Origin: Streptomyces sp. MRC013
Lineage (GTDB): Bacteria; Actinomycetota; Actinomycetes; Streptomycetales; Streptomycetaceae
Assembly (NCBI RefSeq): GCF_023614235.1
Contig: NZ_CP094264.1
Coordinates: 2,294,001-2,358,000 of the forward strand
DNA: 64,000 nucleotides
Direction of reading: 5' to 3'
Under the pieces are notes generated by a model, which was given only the letters and a program-made list of their open reading frames with translations, was not told the DNA's origin and did no database searches. The first letter of the stretch is position 1; each line of letters starts with the position of its first letter. Positions 18,080-26,091 of the stretch are shown here, one piece after another. A program made the position numbers and the translations under genes.

Positions 18080-18484
18080 TTAAGTCCGTTTCTGGTAGCG
18101 GCCGCGTTCGGGTTGTTCGAGGAGTCCTTGGCGGACGAGTCGTCCCAGGCGGGAGCGGGTGACGTTGATCGAGGGCTCGTCGGTGGGCAGGCCGAGGTGT
18201 TCGTGCAGATCACGGACGCGGAACACCTTCTGGGGGTGGTCGTTGAACGTGGTCACGATGCGCTGGTAGACGGTCGCGGTGGCGGTCTCCGCGGGGGCCG
18301 TTCCGTGGTCGTGTGGGGTGAGGCCGTCGATGACCTTGCGGGTGGCGGCGAGCTCGGCCAGGCGGGCTTCGGTCTCGGCGAGGGCGGTGGTGAGCCGCTC
18401 GATCTGCTCGCGCAGGTTCTCGGCTCGTGCGGTGGTCTCGTCGTGTTCGGTCTGCAGCAGCCGCAGGAGTTCGTGGACGTTCAC
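18080..18484 (-). CDS. IS5-associated accessory protein (coiled coil + winged-helix-like)
   Basis: A 134-aa protein encoded downstream of, and translationally coupled to, the transposase (its ATG overlaps the transposase TGA). Residues 3-50 form a heptad-rich coiled coil. The C-terminal 65 residues look like a winged-helix DNA-binding domain (HPQKVFRVRDLHEHLG, then TRSRLGRLVRQGLLE). Its TAA stop lies at the inner edge of the terminal repeat. A second gene like this is not part of the standard IS5 layout. It could be a regulator or an accessory factor for transposition. Confidence 0.75.
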   Translation of the reverse strand: MNVHELLRLLQTEHDETTARAENLREQIERLTTALAETEARLAELAATRKVIDGLTPHDHGTAPAETATATVYQRIVTTFNDHPQKVFRVRDLHEHLGLPTDEPSINVTRSRLGRLVRQGLLEQPERGRYQKRT

Positions 18485-19356
18485 GCGGCCAGCTCCACGT
18501 CGTCCCGCCAGGCGGCGGTGGGGGTGGTCAGGCGGCGGAGCATGCCGGCGGTGGAGGCCCAGTAGACGCGTGAGGCCGCGTTGTCGGGCCGGTGGTCGTA
18601 GTCGCGGGCGAGGCGCCGGTGCAGCATGAGGGTGCCGTTGACCTGCTCAACCACCCACCGCTTCGGTTGCGGGACGAAGCCCTTGCCTTCGTCGCCGGGG
18701 TTGCGGCGGACCACCTCGACGGTGATGTCCTTCACCGCCCCGTGGATGATCACGGCGTCCTTGAAGCCCTGGTCGACCAGGACTTTCTCCAGGCGCATCC
18801 CGCACCGCTCGGCCGCCTGGTCCAGCAGGGCGATGCCGGCTTCGTTGTCGTGCGCGCTCGCGGCGAGGACCACCACACCGATGACCAGGCCCAGCACGTC
18901 GACGGCCAGTCCCCGCTTCCTGCCGGGCGTCTTCTTGTTCGCGTCCAGTCCCGTCGTCTTCTTCGGCACCCCGGCCGCCACACGGACGGACTGGGTATCG
19001 ATGATCACCAGGGACGGGTCCTCTAATCGTCTGGACCTCTCCCGCACCTGGCAGCGCAGGATCTCCTGGATTCGCTGGTCAAGGCCGTCCTGGCGCCACA
19101 GGGTGAAGTAGTAGAACACCGCAGACCAGGCCGGGAGATCATGCGGCAGAAGCCGCCACTGACAGCCCGTCCGGTTCTGGTAGAGCAGCGCGTTCACGAC
19201 CTCACGCAGGTCGCAGGAGCCCGGGTTCCCGGTCGCCGACCGCGCCACCCGCTCCTGCTTCCACGCGGTGACCAGCGGTTCGATCAGTGCCCACTGCTCG
19301 TCGGACAAGTCGGTTGCGTACGGCATCCGTTCCATGTCCGCGACCCCATCATGCAC
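18481..19356 (-). CDS. IS5-family DDE transposase (copy 1)
   Basis: A 291-aa transposase with an N-terminal DUF4096-like segment (LSDEQWALIEPLV) and the DDE core IIDTQSV ... VLVDQGFKD ... VVEQVNGT. Full length with no frameshift, so probably active. A start at the internal ATG (MERMPYATDLSD, 19335) is also possible. It is identical to the transposase of copy 2. Confidence 0.92.
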   Translation of the reverse strand: MHDGVADMERMPYATDLSDEQWALIEPLVTAWKQERVARSATGNPGSCDLREVVNALLYQNRTGCQWRLLPHDLPAWSAVFYYFTLWRQDGLDQRIQEILRCQVRERSRRLEDPSLVIIDTQSVRVAAGVPKKTTGLDANKKTPGRKRGLAVDVLGLVIGVVVLAASAHDNEAGIALLDQAAERCGMRLEKVLVDQGFKDAVIIHGAVKDITVEVVRRNPGDEGKGFVPQPKRWVVEQVNGTLMLHRRLARDYDHRPDNAASRVYWASTAGMLRRLTTPTAAWRDDVELAA

Positions 19357-19511
19357 ACGACACGACGCGGGCGTGGAACCGTTCCATCACCCACGAACGG
19401 GCGACACCACATCACCAGGAACGGGACTTAACGCCCTCTGAGTGCTGCCTCGGCGAATCCGCGTGTGCTCGTCGCAGTCCACGATCACGGCCTTATCGTT
19501 CCGCGAGGGCA

Positions 19512-19979
19512 TCACTCCGGAGGGCCGAAAGTGAGCAGTGGCACGTCGTACAGTTCGGGGTTTCGGGGCCGAGTCATGGCCGGTGAGATCACTTCCACGA
19601 CGAAGAGCTCGCTGAGAAACTGGACCTTGGCGCTCAGGAGGTGGCTGGTACGGCCGTCGGCCGACTGTGCCTTCAGCCCGGCGGCGACGTGGATATGCGG
19701 CAGGATGCCTCCCGTCTCCGGATCGTGGGCGATTGTCCCAGCACCGAAGGCTTCGACGTTGGTGACATACGTCCTGGCCCAGACCGGGGCGTCCGGGTCT
19801 TCGAGTTTCTCGCAGGCGCCGACGATCTCCGCTTCGGCGAACGCACCGATGAACGAGGGAATGTAGCCCTGCCGCACTCCTTGGTCACGGCAGAACGCGG
19901 AGAGCGCGTCGAAGAAGTCCTCGCCGTGGTCGAAGGTGACGCCGAACGTCCGGCCGGTGGTCAGTTCATGGGCACGCAT
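19512..19979 (-). CDS. PPC (DUF296) domain protein
   Basis: A 155-aa protein consisting of a single PPC/DUF296 domain, the fold found in plant AT-hook proteins and in many small bacterial proteins. The conserved PHIHVAAG segment, with histidines on a core strand, and the AEAEIVGACE region are visible. There is no AT-hook or signal peptide, so it is cytoplasmic. It begins 72 bp from the right end of IS copy 1 and is followed upstream on the same strand by an asparaginase gene (33-bp gap), possibly forming a two-gene operon. The cellular role is unknown. Confidence 0.75.
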   Translation of the reverse strand: MRAHELTTGRTFGVTFDHGEDFFDALSAFCRDQGVRQGYIPSFIGAFAEAEIVGACEKLEDPDAPVWARTYVTNVEAFGAGTIAHDPETGGILPHIHVAAGLKAQSADGRTSHLLSAKVQFLSELFVVEVISPAMTRPRNPELYDVPLLTFGPPE

Positions 19980-20012
19980 GCGGGTCCTCTCGGGCGTGGC
20001 TGACGTGCGGGA

Positions 20013-21011
20013 TCAGCGCGCGAAAACAGCGAACTTCTCAGCGATGCTCTCGCGGGCCACGTCCTGGGCGAGCAACGCCTGGAGCAGGAGGCGGGCCTGG
20101 TACGGGCCGAGGTCGCCGGCCGGGATGAGCCCCCGGCTGATCAAGTCCTTCTCCGACCCGGGGAAACCGTATGTTCCGGTCAGGACCGGGCCGTTGCCGA
20201 TGCGCGAGGCGAGGACCACGGGAACACGTACGGCGAGCCGTTCGAGGCTCTCGACGAGTCGCTGTGGGGCGTGTCCCACGCCGAAGGCAGCGACGACGAG
20301 CCCGTCGCACTGGCCGGACCAGGCTTCGAGCAGCGTCCCGTCGTCGCCGAGACTGACCGTGTAAAGGCCCACGCGTGGGTCACGGACGGCCGGTGCCAGG
20401 GGAACGAATCGATCGGGCAACGGGGAAGCCAGCCGTACCCGGTCCTCCGCGATCCGGCCGATGGGTCCGGCGCCGGGTGACGCGAAGGCGGCAGGGCTGG
20501 TGGTGTGCGCCTTACGGACATGCCGTGCCGCGTGGATCTCGTCATTCATAACGACCAGCACCCCGGCTCCACGCAGTTGCGGGTCGGCTGCCGCGACGAC
20601 GGCCGCGTACAGGTTGGCCGGTCCGTCAGGGCCGGCCATGGTGGGGTTGCGCATGGCACCGGTAACGACGACCGGCTGGTTGTGACCGTGACGGAGGTCG
20701 AGGAAGAACGCCGTCTCCTCGATGGTGTCGGTGCCCTGTGTGATCACGATCCCGTCGACGCCGCCGCCGTCGAGGACCTTGTCGATCTCGGTGCCGAGCT
20801 CCGAGAGGTCGTCGAAGGTGAGCGAGGCACCGGGCACCCGGCGGAAGTCGTGCACGCGCAGGTCGATGCCGTGGCCATCCAGGCCGGGGACAGCCGCCAG
20901 AAGGTCATGGGCGGAGAGAGCCGGCACGACTCCCCCGGTCGCCGGGTCGGTGGTCATGGCGATGGTGCCGCCGAGAGAGTAGACAGCCACCGTTCGTGTC
21001 ACGCCTGCCAT
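20013..21011 (-). CDS. L-asparaginase
   Basis: A 332-aa asparaginase hydrolysing L-asparagine to aspartate and ammonia. Both signature motifs are present: the N-terminal nucleophile loop LGGTIAM (Thr16) and TQGTDTIEET with the second catalytic Thr-Asp. A conserved Lys in RKAHTTSPAAF completes the active site. No signal peptide is seen, so it is probably cytoplasmic. It shares orientation with the PPC protein gene, and the XRE regulator lies 63 bp upstream on the same strand. Substrate preference between Asn and Gln cannot be decided from sequence. Confidence 0.9.
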   Translation of the reverse strand: MAGVTRTVAVYSLGGTIAMTTDPATGGVVPALSAHDLLAAVPGLDGHGIDLRVHDFRRVPGASLTFDDLSELGTEIDKVLDGGGVDGIVITQGTDTIEETAFFLDLRHGHNQPVVVTGAMRNPTMAGPDGPANLYAAVVAAADPQLRGAGVLVVMNDEIHAARHVRKAHTTSPAAFASPGAGPIGRIAEDRVRLASPLPDRFVPLAPAVRDPRVGLYTVSLGDDGTLLEAWSGQCDGLVVAAFGVGHAPQRLVESLERLAVRVPVVLASRIGNGPVLTGTYGFPGSEKDLISRGLIPAGDLGPYQARLLLQALLAQDVARESIAEKFAVFAR

Positions 21012-21074
21012 CGCCCCAACTTCCGATCTACGCAGCCTGGTTGGATCTCGTCCTCGGAGATCTTTCCGTGCAGG

Positions 21075-22619
21075 CTATCGGGTCGCTCCCCCAGGGTCAC
21101 CGGCCTCGGACCGCAACTCGGCCGCCACGTACGCGCAGGCCCGGTCCAAGGCATCAAGGCTGAGGTGGCGGCTTCGTGGCCGGGCGAGGCCGGTGGTTCC
21201 CACAGCGGCAAGCTGTCCGCAGCGGTGGGTCAACCACTCTCGGTCAAGGCCGAGATAGTCCGAAGTCGCCGCCAAGCGCTCCCCGGAGGTCGATCCCATG
21301 GTGACGCTATGTGCTCGCGCGTGGCCCGTGATGCCCGCGAAGGCCCGCAGGGATCGCGCCCCGGAAGTCAGAGCGGTCTGGGGCGCGGATTCAGCGCGTA
21401 CCCAGGTCGCTATGGCGGCCCGGTGACCAGGAACTAGCGCGAAGCCCTCCGTCTGCTGGAGGTCCGTCTCGTCGGTCACCCAGGTCGTGATGCCGTACGA
21501 CTCCATCAGCGCGATCGCGAGGAACAGCAGCACGCGCTCGTACATGGGCGAGGCGGCGACCTCTTGGTGGGGAACGCAGAAGGCTCGTCCGACGCCGTCG
21601 TGTGCTCGCGCGGGAGCCATCAGCTCAAGGTAGCGGTGTTTGTGCTCGAAGAGCAGCCAGGTCGCGGCTTCCTCCCCTCGCTGTTCGCGGGTCCAGAAGA
21701 CCGGATCGCCGGCCAGTTGGTCGCGCTGGTCGAGGATGAACCGGGCGCATGCCCGCGAGCCGACGAGCATCTGGGAGCCGTCGGTGAGGCCGTCGAGAGT
21801 GACCGACTGACGGCCTACTCCTGGCAAGTCCTGTGACGGAAGGCCCAGTTCTCCGTAAAGCGCCGCGTCGTCGCCAAGGATGGCGGAGTCGAACCCTGCC
21901 GCAGCCCAGAGGATCCCCAAGGTGAAGTCGTCGAACTCGTAGGCCATGGGAATGGCGAAGGGGCTTCCGGCTTCGTCACGGACGCCCCCGCGCGCGTCCG
22001 TGACGAAGTACCGCTGTGTTCCGTCTCCGCTGTGGTGCACGGCGAGCAGGGCCCTGAGCGGCATCCGACTCCATGCCTCGGCCTCCCCGCTCGACGCGAG
22101 AAGCAGAGCGTCGCCCTGTAAGGAGGCGACTGGCCCTGTCAGCGTGGGAAGCGCCGTAGGCGGCAGGTTCCGCCCGGCGGGCAGCAGGAGCTGCCCGTGT
22201 CCGTCAGGAAGCGTCAGGTGGTTGCCCGAGCTGTCCGCCATCGACGACGGCCGGTCGGCACCCGGTAACGGTCCCAGGAGGCCGTCAGGCACTCCAAGGG
22301 CCTCGCTCCACTGTGCGAGCTGGCGACGGTCGCGGATCTTCTTCCGGCCGCGCTCCAGCCGACTCACTTCGGCTTGGTCGATGTTGACGAGCCGGGCGAC
22401 CGATGCCTGTGAGAGGCCGGTGTGTTGCCGGAAGAGCCTCACGACCACACCGAGATCCCAGGCACGGATCGCTGCCACGACTGCGGGTTCCACCCAGAAC
22501 TCACGTCCGACTCGGGGTGCTGCACCACCCCCCTGGCAGGGCCCACACCGCAGTCCTACGTTGAATCGGCTGAGCGTCGCACGGCACACCGAACAGTGCC
22601 GTTCCACCCCGCGAGCCAT
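21075..22619 (-). CDS. Zinc-ribbon/XRE-type transcriptional regulator
   Basis: A 514-aa regulator. The N-terminus has a possible zinc ribbon (C9-x2-C12 and C25-x2-C28). An XRE helix-turn-helix follows at about residues 58-115 (TGLSQASVARLVNIDQAEVS, then RLERGRKKI). The remaining 400 residues are an unrecognised sensor region. It is divergent from the four-gene set beginning at 23092, and a perfect 7-3-7 inverted repeat lies between them, so it probably controls those genes and itself. Large regulators of this type are common next to small Streptomyces biosynthetic or signalling gene sets. Confidence 0.8.
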   Translation of the reverse strand: MARGVERHCSVCRATLSRFNVGLRCGPCQGGGAAPRVGREFWVEPAVVAAIRAWDLGVVVRLFRQHTGLSQASVARLVNIDQAEVSRLERGRKKIRDRRQLAQWSEALGVPDGLLGPLPGADRPSSMADSSGNHLTLPDGHGQLLLPAGRNLPPTALPTLTGPVASLQGDALLLASSGEAEAWSRMPLRALLAVHHSGDGTQRYFVTDARGGVRDEAGSPFAIPMAYEFDDFTLGILWAAAGFDSAILGDDAALYGELGLPSQDLPGVGRQSVTLDGLTDGSQMLVGSRACARFILDQRDQLAGDPVFWTREQRGEEAATWLLFEHKHRYLELMAPARAHDGVGRAFCVPHQEVAASPMYERVLLFLAIALMESYGITTWVTDETDLQQTEGFALVPGHRAAIATWVRAESAPQTALTSGARSLRAFAGITGHARAHSVTMGSTSGERLAATSDYLGLDREWLTHRCGQLAAVGTTGLARPRSRHLSLDALDRACAYVAAELRSEAGDPGGATR

Positions 22620-23091
22620 CCCGGTCTCACCCCTAGGTGATCAGGCGTATCCCCCAGCTGCCGAACTTTTCACAGGACTACTTTGCCGCGTCGGCCGATC
22701 ACCCAAACACGGCAGCGGAAGCTCGGTAGCAAGGTGGCCGGTCCCTTGAAAGCCCTTCTTCGGGTTCCTGAACCGACCCCTCAACTGCACTCCGGATCCA
22801 CGCAGTTGGTTCGCCGCCCGTTAGCACAACCTGCTGATCCGTCAACTCTCCTCGCTCCGGAAACCTGCGGACAACCTGTCCGCTCACGATGTGTGCGAAC
22901 TGGAAGGGTCTTCACCACGAGATGCCGGTCATCCGAGCGCCCCCGACCAGATCGGTCGGCGCAGCCGCGCGGGGCCCGCCGAGTCTCCGCGATCAACTGC
23001 ACGGCGGGTGCCAACCGGCCTTGGGAGTCAGTCCCGAGGGATTCCCGGCACACGTTCCAAGACCACTTCCGCCAGACGAGAGGAGTTCAGC
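22620..23091. other. Divergent control region
   Basis: A 472-bp gene-free stretch between the XRE regulator and the 138-aa gene. Apart from the inverted repeat at 22867-22883 I see only short open frames that are not supported. The promoter for the rightward genes is likely near the repeat. I could not assign -10/-35 boxes with confidence. Confidence 0.55.
22867..22883. promoter_or_regulatory. Candidate operator GCGGACA-N3-TGTCCGC
   Basis: A perfect 7-bp inverted repeat with a 3-base centre, inside the divergent region between the XRE regulator and its putative targets. This is the size expected for an XRE dimer site. The assignment to this regulator is inferred from position. Confidence 0.5.
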
Positions 23092-23508
23092 GTGACCGCT
23101 GTCCAGACCCCCGAGAGGACCGAGCTGGGCAAGTTCTTCCAGGTCTCGGTCCGGCAGTTCGACGCCGGCCAGGTCGCGCCCGAGATGTTCTCGGCCGCCA
23201 TCGACGCCGAGTGGCACCAGCTCCTGGGCAAGCCCGAGTACGCGGAGTTCTGCGCGCAGAGCGCCGGCCGACTGATCAACCACGTGGAGAACACCGGCTA
23301 CGGCCGGATCTCCTGGGTCGACGCCTACGTGGAGATGTTCGGCCCGCTGCCCGAGGTGTGGTTCACCGGCGCGGACGGGGTGCTCGACGAGCGGGCCATG
23401 GCACGCTACCGCGAGACCGGCGAGGTGTGGGCGGAGTGGGACTGCAGCCCCATCCCGGGCGACGGCGGCGACGTCGCACCGAAGATCTCGGCACTCGCGG
23501 CCGGATGA
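23092..23508 (+). CDS. Unrecognised 138-aa protein, first gene of regulator-linked set
   Basis: A small acidic soluble protein starting at GTG 23092, seven bases after GAGGAG. It is rich in aromatic residues (WHQLL, WFTGAD, WAEWDC) and has no recognised motif, signal or membrane span. Its stop overlaps the ATG of the next gene (ATGA), so the two are translationally coupled. I do not recognise the family. Its role is probably tied to the coupled 230-aa protein. Confidence 0.75.
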   Translation: MTAVQTPERTELGKFFQVSVRQFDAGQVAPEMFSAAIDAEWHQLLGKPEYAEFCAQSAGRLINHVENTGYGRISWVDAYVEMFGPLPEVWFTGADGVLDERAMARYRETGEVWAEWDCSPIPGDGGDVAPKISALAAG

Positions 23509-24197
23509 CGACCGGCCCTCTGACCGGAGCGTCCTGGTCCCGTGCCAGGGCGCTCCGCCTGGTCGAGGCACGTACCACGGCTCCGCGGACCGTGGACATC
23601 ACGGGCTACATCGACCGTGTGTCCGCGCACTGCCCCTACCTCGCGCCTTCCCTTCGACACGGTCTGACGGCCTGGACGGTGTACGAGATCGCAAGCAGCG
23701 ATCCCGAGTCCGTGGAAGCTGGTCTGTTCCATGCGGGAGTGCAGGCCGCGGAGTGGGTTCGTCCACTCGCGGCTCGCCCGAGAGGCGCTCTCGTTTGTGA
23801 GAACGTCGTCATCCTGGGGGACGTCCAAGGAGTCGAACACCGTGAGTTGATGGCGTGGCCGCACTGGGCGCTGAAGAACCTGTATGGCCCTGTCGGTGTC
23901 ATGTTCGGGAAGTTCCAGGGAGGCGAGCAGCGGCTCGACAGATCAAGCCGCCCGATCCCGCCTCCCCCGTGTTCGTTCCTCCCTGTTCGCCCCGCCGTGA
24001 GAGCCCGCGACCCTCAGTTCCTGAAGGACACCCCTGATCTCGCGGATGCCCTCTCGGTCGCGGTAGACGATGGGAGCGATGTCCTCGAGCGAATCTCACA
24101 CGATTGGCAGGCGGTAAAGGCATGGTCGCGTTCCCTCCCTGTCCCCCGGAAGCCCTCGCAGCCGCGGAAGCCGCCTGCGGCGGCACTGTCGACCTGA
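23505..24197 (+). CDS. Unrecognised 230-aa protein (DUF6875-like?)
   Basis: A soluble protein coupled to the preceding gene by ATGA. The central part has CENVVILGDVQGVEHR followed by WPHWALKNLYGPVGVMFGKF, a conserved-looking block that I associate, with low certainty, with DUF6875. The C-terminus (last 40 residues) is basic and proline-rich and overlaps the beginning of the next gene by 76 bp, which is long. The real stop may lie earlier if a frameshift is present. Function unknown. Confidence 0.6.
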   Translation: MTTGPLTGASWSRARALRLVEARTTAPRTVDITGYIDRVSAHCPYLAPSLRHGLTAWTVYEIASSDPESVEAGLFHAGVQAAEWVRPLAARPRGALVCENVVILGDVQGVEHRELMAWPHWALKNLYGPVGVMFGKFQGGEQRLDRSSRPIPPPPCSFLPVRPAVRARDPQFLKDTPDLADALSVAVDDGSDVLERISHDWQAVKAWSRSLPVPRKPSQPRKPPAAALST

Positions 24198-24973
24198 AGG
24201 AGCTGACCAACCGGCGTGGCTCCGCGGTCTGGAAGGCCGCCGGCCCCGAGGGCACGGTCGCGGTGAAAATCGGATACGACGACGGTGTGGCCGCCACTCT
24301 GCGAGAGGCAACCACCCTGGCGGCTATGGGCGTTGCCGGATACGAGGCGGTCTCCGGTTCGTACGACAGCGGCTCGTGGCTCGTCACGCCCTGGTTCACC
24401 GGTCCCTCCACCTGGGCGGTCTTCACCCCTACTCGCGAGGGCACGGGCGGACGTGAGGCCGCTCTCCGAGGTGGCGCTGATCTGTGCCGGTCAGTCGCCG
24501 ACCTGCACGCCTCCGGTTGGATCCACGCCGACCTCCAGCCTTCCCACGGCATCCACACCCCGGCGGGCGTCCACCTGATCGACTTCGCCTGGTCCTGGCG
24601 TGAGGGCGAGGAGCCGGTCAGCGGCTTCAGTGGTGGCATCGTGCATCTCATGGCACCGGAACTCGCTGCCGTTGTCGCACGCGGAGACGGTCCGGTGACG
24701 CCGACGCGCGCAAGCGACACGTACGCCCTCGCCGGTGTCCTGTGGACGTGCGCCTCGGGAGGCTGGCCGCTCGACTACAAGGCCGCGGGTATCGACCGGA
24801 AGGCCGCGGGCCCGGACGGGGTTCGAGACGCGATCGCCACTGGCCGTCTGCCGTTCGCACCGGCCGTGTGGCCCGAGCTCCAGGACGCCCTCCGGCCCGC
24901 GCTCGCTGCCGTACCCGAGGACAGGCCCACGGCCGGCGAGCTGGCGGAGCTCCTGCTCAAGGTCGAGCCGTGA
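24122..24973 (+). CDS. Degenerate protein-kinase-like protein
   Basis: A 283-aa kinase-fold protein. It has the beta-3 lysine (VAVKIG), a catalytic loop HADLQPSHG where the Asp is kept but the usual Asn is His, DFAW in place of DFG, and an APE-like MAPEL, followed by a C-lobe. Loss of the Asn and of the DFG glycine suggests weak or altered phosphotransfer, or a pseudokinase. The ATG at 24122 follows AAAGG. A TTG at 24104 is the alternative. The stop overlaps the GTG of the acetyltransferase gene (GTGA). Confidence 0.7.
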   Translation: MVAFPPCPPEALAAAEAACGGTVDLKELTNRRGSAVWKAAGPEGTVAVKIGYDDGVAATLREATTLAAMGVAGYEAVSGSYDSGSWLVTPWFTGPSTWAVFTPTREGTGGREAALRGGADLCRSVADLHASGWIHADLQPSHGIHTPAGVHLIDFAWSWREGEEPVSGFSGGIVHLMAPELAAVVARGDGPVTPTRASDTYALAGVLWTCASGGWPLDYKAAGIDRKAAGPDGVRDAIATGRLPFAPAVWPELQDALRPALAAVPEDRPTAGELAELLLKVEP

Positions 24974-25494
24974 TCTCGCTCCGCGAGGTGACCCTGACCG
25001 ACGCACCAGCGGTCCGCCGCATCTACAGCGCCGCTTCCGTGAGGTACCTGTCGCGAGCGCCCCTGACCGCTGAGAGCGCTGCCGCTTGGGTGACCGATCG
25101 CATCGCCGAGAGTCGTGCGACGCCGCGGATGCTGTACTGCTTCGGCATCGATCACGCTGACGACCTGGTCGGTGTGATCAAGCTACGCCCCGCCCGTACC
25201 TCGGCGGCGCTCAGCTACATCCTTCGAGATGACGCATGGGGTCACGGGTACGCCACCACGGCGGTGGCGCTCGTGCTCGACTTCGCCTCCACCACGCTCG
25301 GCCTGGCCTCCGTTGACGCCAAGCACCACCCCGACAACCACGCTTCCGGGCGGGTGCTGGTCAAGTCCGGGTTCATCCGCACCGGTCGCTCCGCGGAGGC
25401 CATCACGTACATGAGGAACCTCGCCCCGGGGGCCAGGAGCACGGTCCCCATGCGCGAACGGCTGTCGGACGGGGCGACGACAGCACGCTCATAA
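24970..25494 (+). CDS. GNAT-family N-acetyltransferase
   Basis: A 174-aa GNAT protein of the RimJ/RimL-like group: an LREVTLTDAPAV start, the acetyl-CoA loop RDDAWGHGYATTAV (a Q/RxxGxG/A variant) and the terminal NHASGRVLVKSGF motif. It would transfer an acetyl group to an amine, but the substrate is unknown. GTG start, coupled to the kinase-like gene. It closes the four-gene set that starts at 23092. DNA downstream is decayed. Confidence 0.85.
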   Translation: MISLREVTLTDAPAVRRIYSAASVRYLSRAPLTAESAAAWVTDRIAESRATPRMLYCFGIDHADDLVGVIKLRPARTSAALSYILRDDAWGHGYATTAVALVLDFASTTLGLASVDAKHHPDNHASGRVLVKSGFIRTGRSAEAITYMRNLAPGARSTVPMRERLSDGATTARS

Positions 25495-25625
25495 ACACTC
25501 ATAAGCAGGAGGGCTGTTCACCGTCATTGTGGAGTGCGGGCCGACCGCGCGCTCCGCATCTCGCGGTGGCTCCCCATGGAGGTGAAGCCGTGCGTAGGCA
25601 AGGGACCACGTCTGGCAAGGGCCGG

Positions 25626-25817
25626 ATGATGACCTTGGCGCTCAACACCAGGCGGTCCACAAGGACGCCTCGGCTCCGGTGCTCTCTGGCGGCCGAACCG
25701 GTCGCTGCCGGCGTGGCACGCCGTATCGTCCACCGCTGCTTCAGCGGCTGGCCGGGCCCGGACGCCGTCAAGGACGACGGCCTGGTCACAGGCCGAACTC
25801 GTCGCCGACGCCGATAG
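25626..25817 (+). pseudogene. Remnant of a HATPase anti-sigma-type protein
   Basis: The frame reads CSLAAEPVAAGVARRIVHR, then a DDGLVTG segment and a short basic tail. This is the N-terminal pattern of Streptomyces RsbW-like ATP-binding regulators, in which the next motif should be ELVANA. One base upstream of the break, another frame gives AELVADAD, so a single-base frameshift has destroyed the N-box. No remaining ATPase motifs follow. Confidence 0.45.
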
Positions 25818-25920
25818 AACCACAGGGGACTCCGGCGCGACGGGGTGAAGCCTGGTAGGCCGATGACGATGTCGTCGTCGAAGTGATTGACCAGGCTGTC
25901 GCCGACCCCCGCTGAGGGGC

Positions 25921-26085
25921 ACCGGCGAAATCTCCGAGGCCGACCGAAGCCTGCTCCTGGTCGCGCTCACCGGGCACTGCGGCTGCACGCCGGCCCTGCC
26001 GAACGCCGCTGAGCTCGTCGCACTTCTCGCCACACCTGCTGTGTGGCACAGCCATGCCAACTTTCGTTCACATTGTGAGGAATGA
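25921..26085 (+). other. Open C-terminal remnant of unknown gene
   Basis: The frame from 25921 reads TGEISEADRSLLLVALTG and continues to a TGA at 26083. It looks like the end of a soluble protein, but an in-frame stop at 25888 and no start codon with a ribosome site leave it incomplete. It lies between the decayed HATPase and the glycan cluster. Confidence 0.3.
26068..26078. promoter_or_regulatory. TCACA-T-TGTGA palindrome before the glycan cluster
   Basis: An 11-bp perfect palindrome ends 13 bases before the first start codon of the nine-gene cluster and partly overlaps its ribosome site. It could be an operator, or a hairpin affecting translation. No regulator can be assigned. Confidence 0.3.
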
Positions 26086-26091
26086 GGCGCT

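Larger units (their letters stand above)
18073..19438 (-). mobile_element. IS5-family element, copy 1 (1366 bp)
   Basis: Terminal inverted repeats GAGGGCGTTAAGTCC at 18073-18087 and the complementary GGACTTAACGCCCTC at 19424-19438. It encodes a DDE transposase and a second small protein, both on the minus strand. All encoded products are identical to those of copy 2 (36336-37701). Flanking triplets are TCA on the left (18070-18072) and TGA on the right (19439-19441). Both fit the TNA target of the IS1031 group, but they differ from each other, unlike the perfect TCA/TCA of copy 2. Together with the truncated gene on the left, this suggests an adjacent deletion. Confidence 0.9.
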
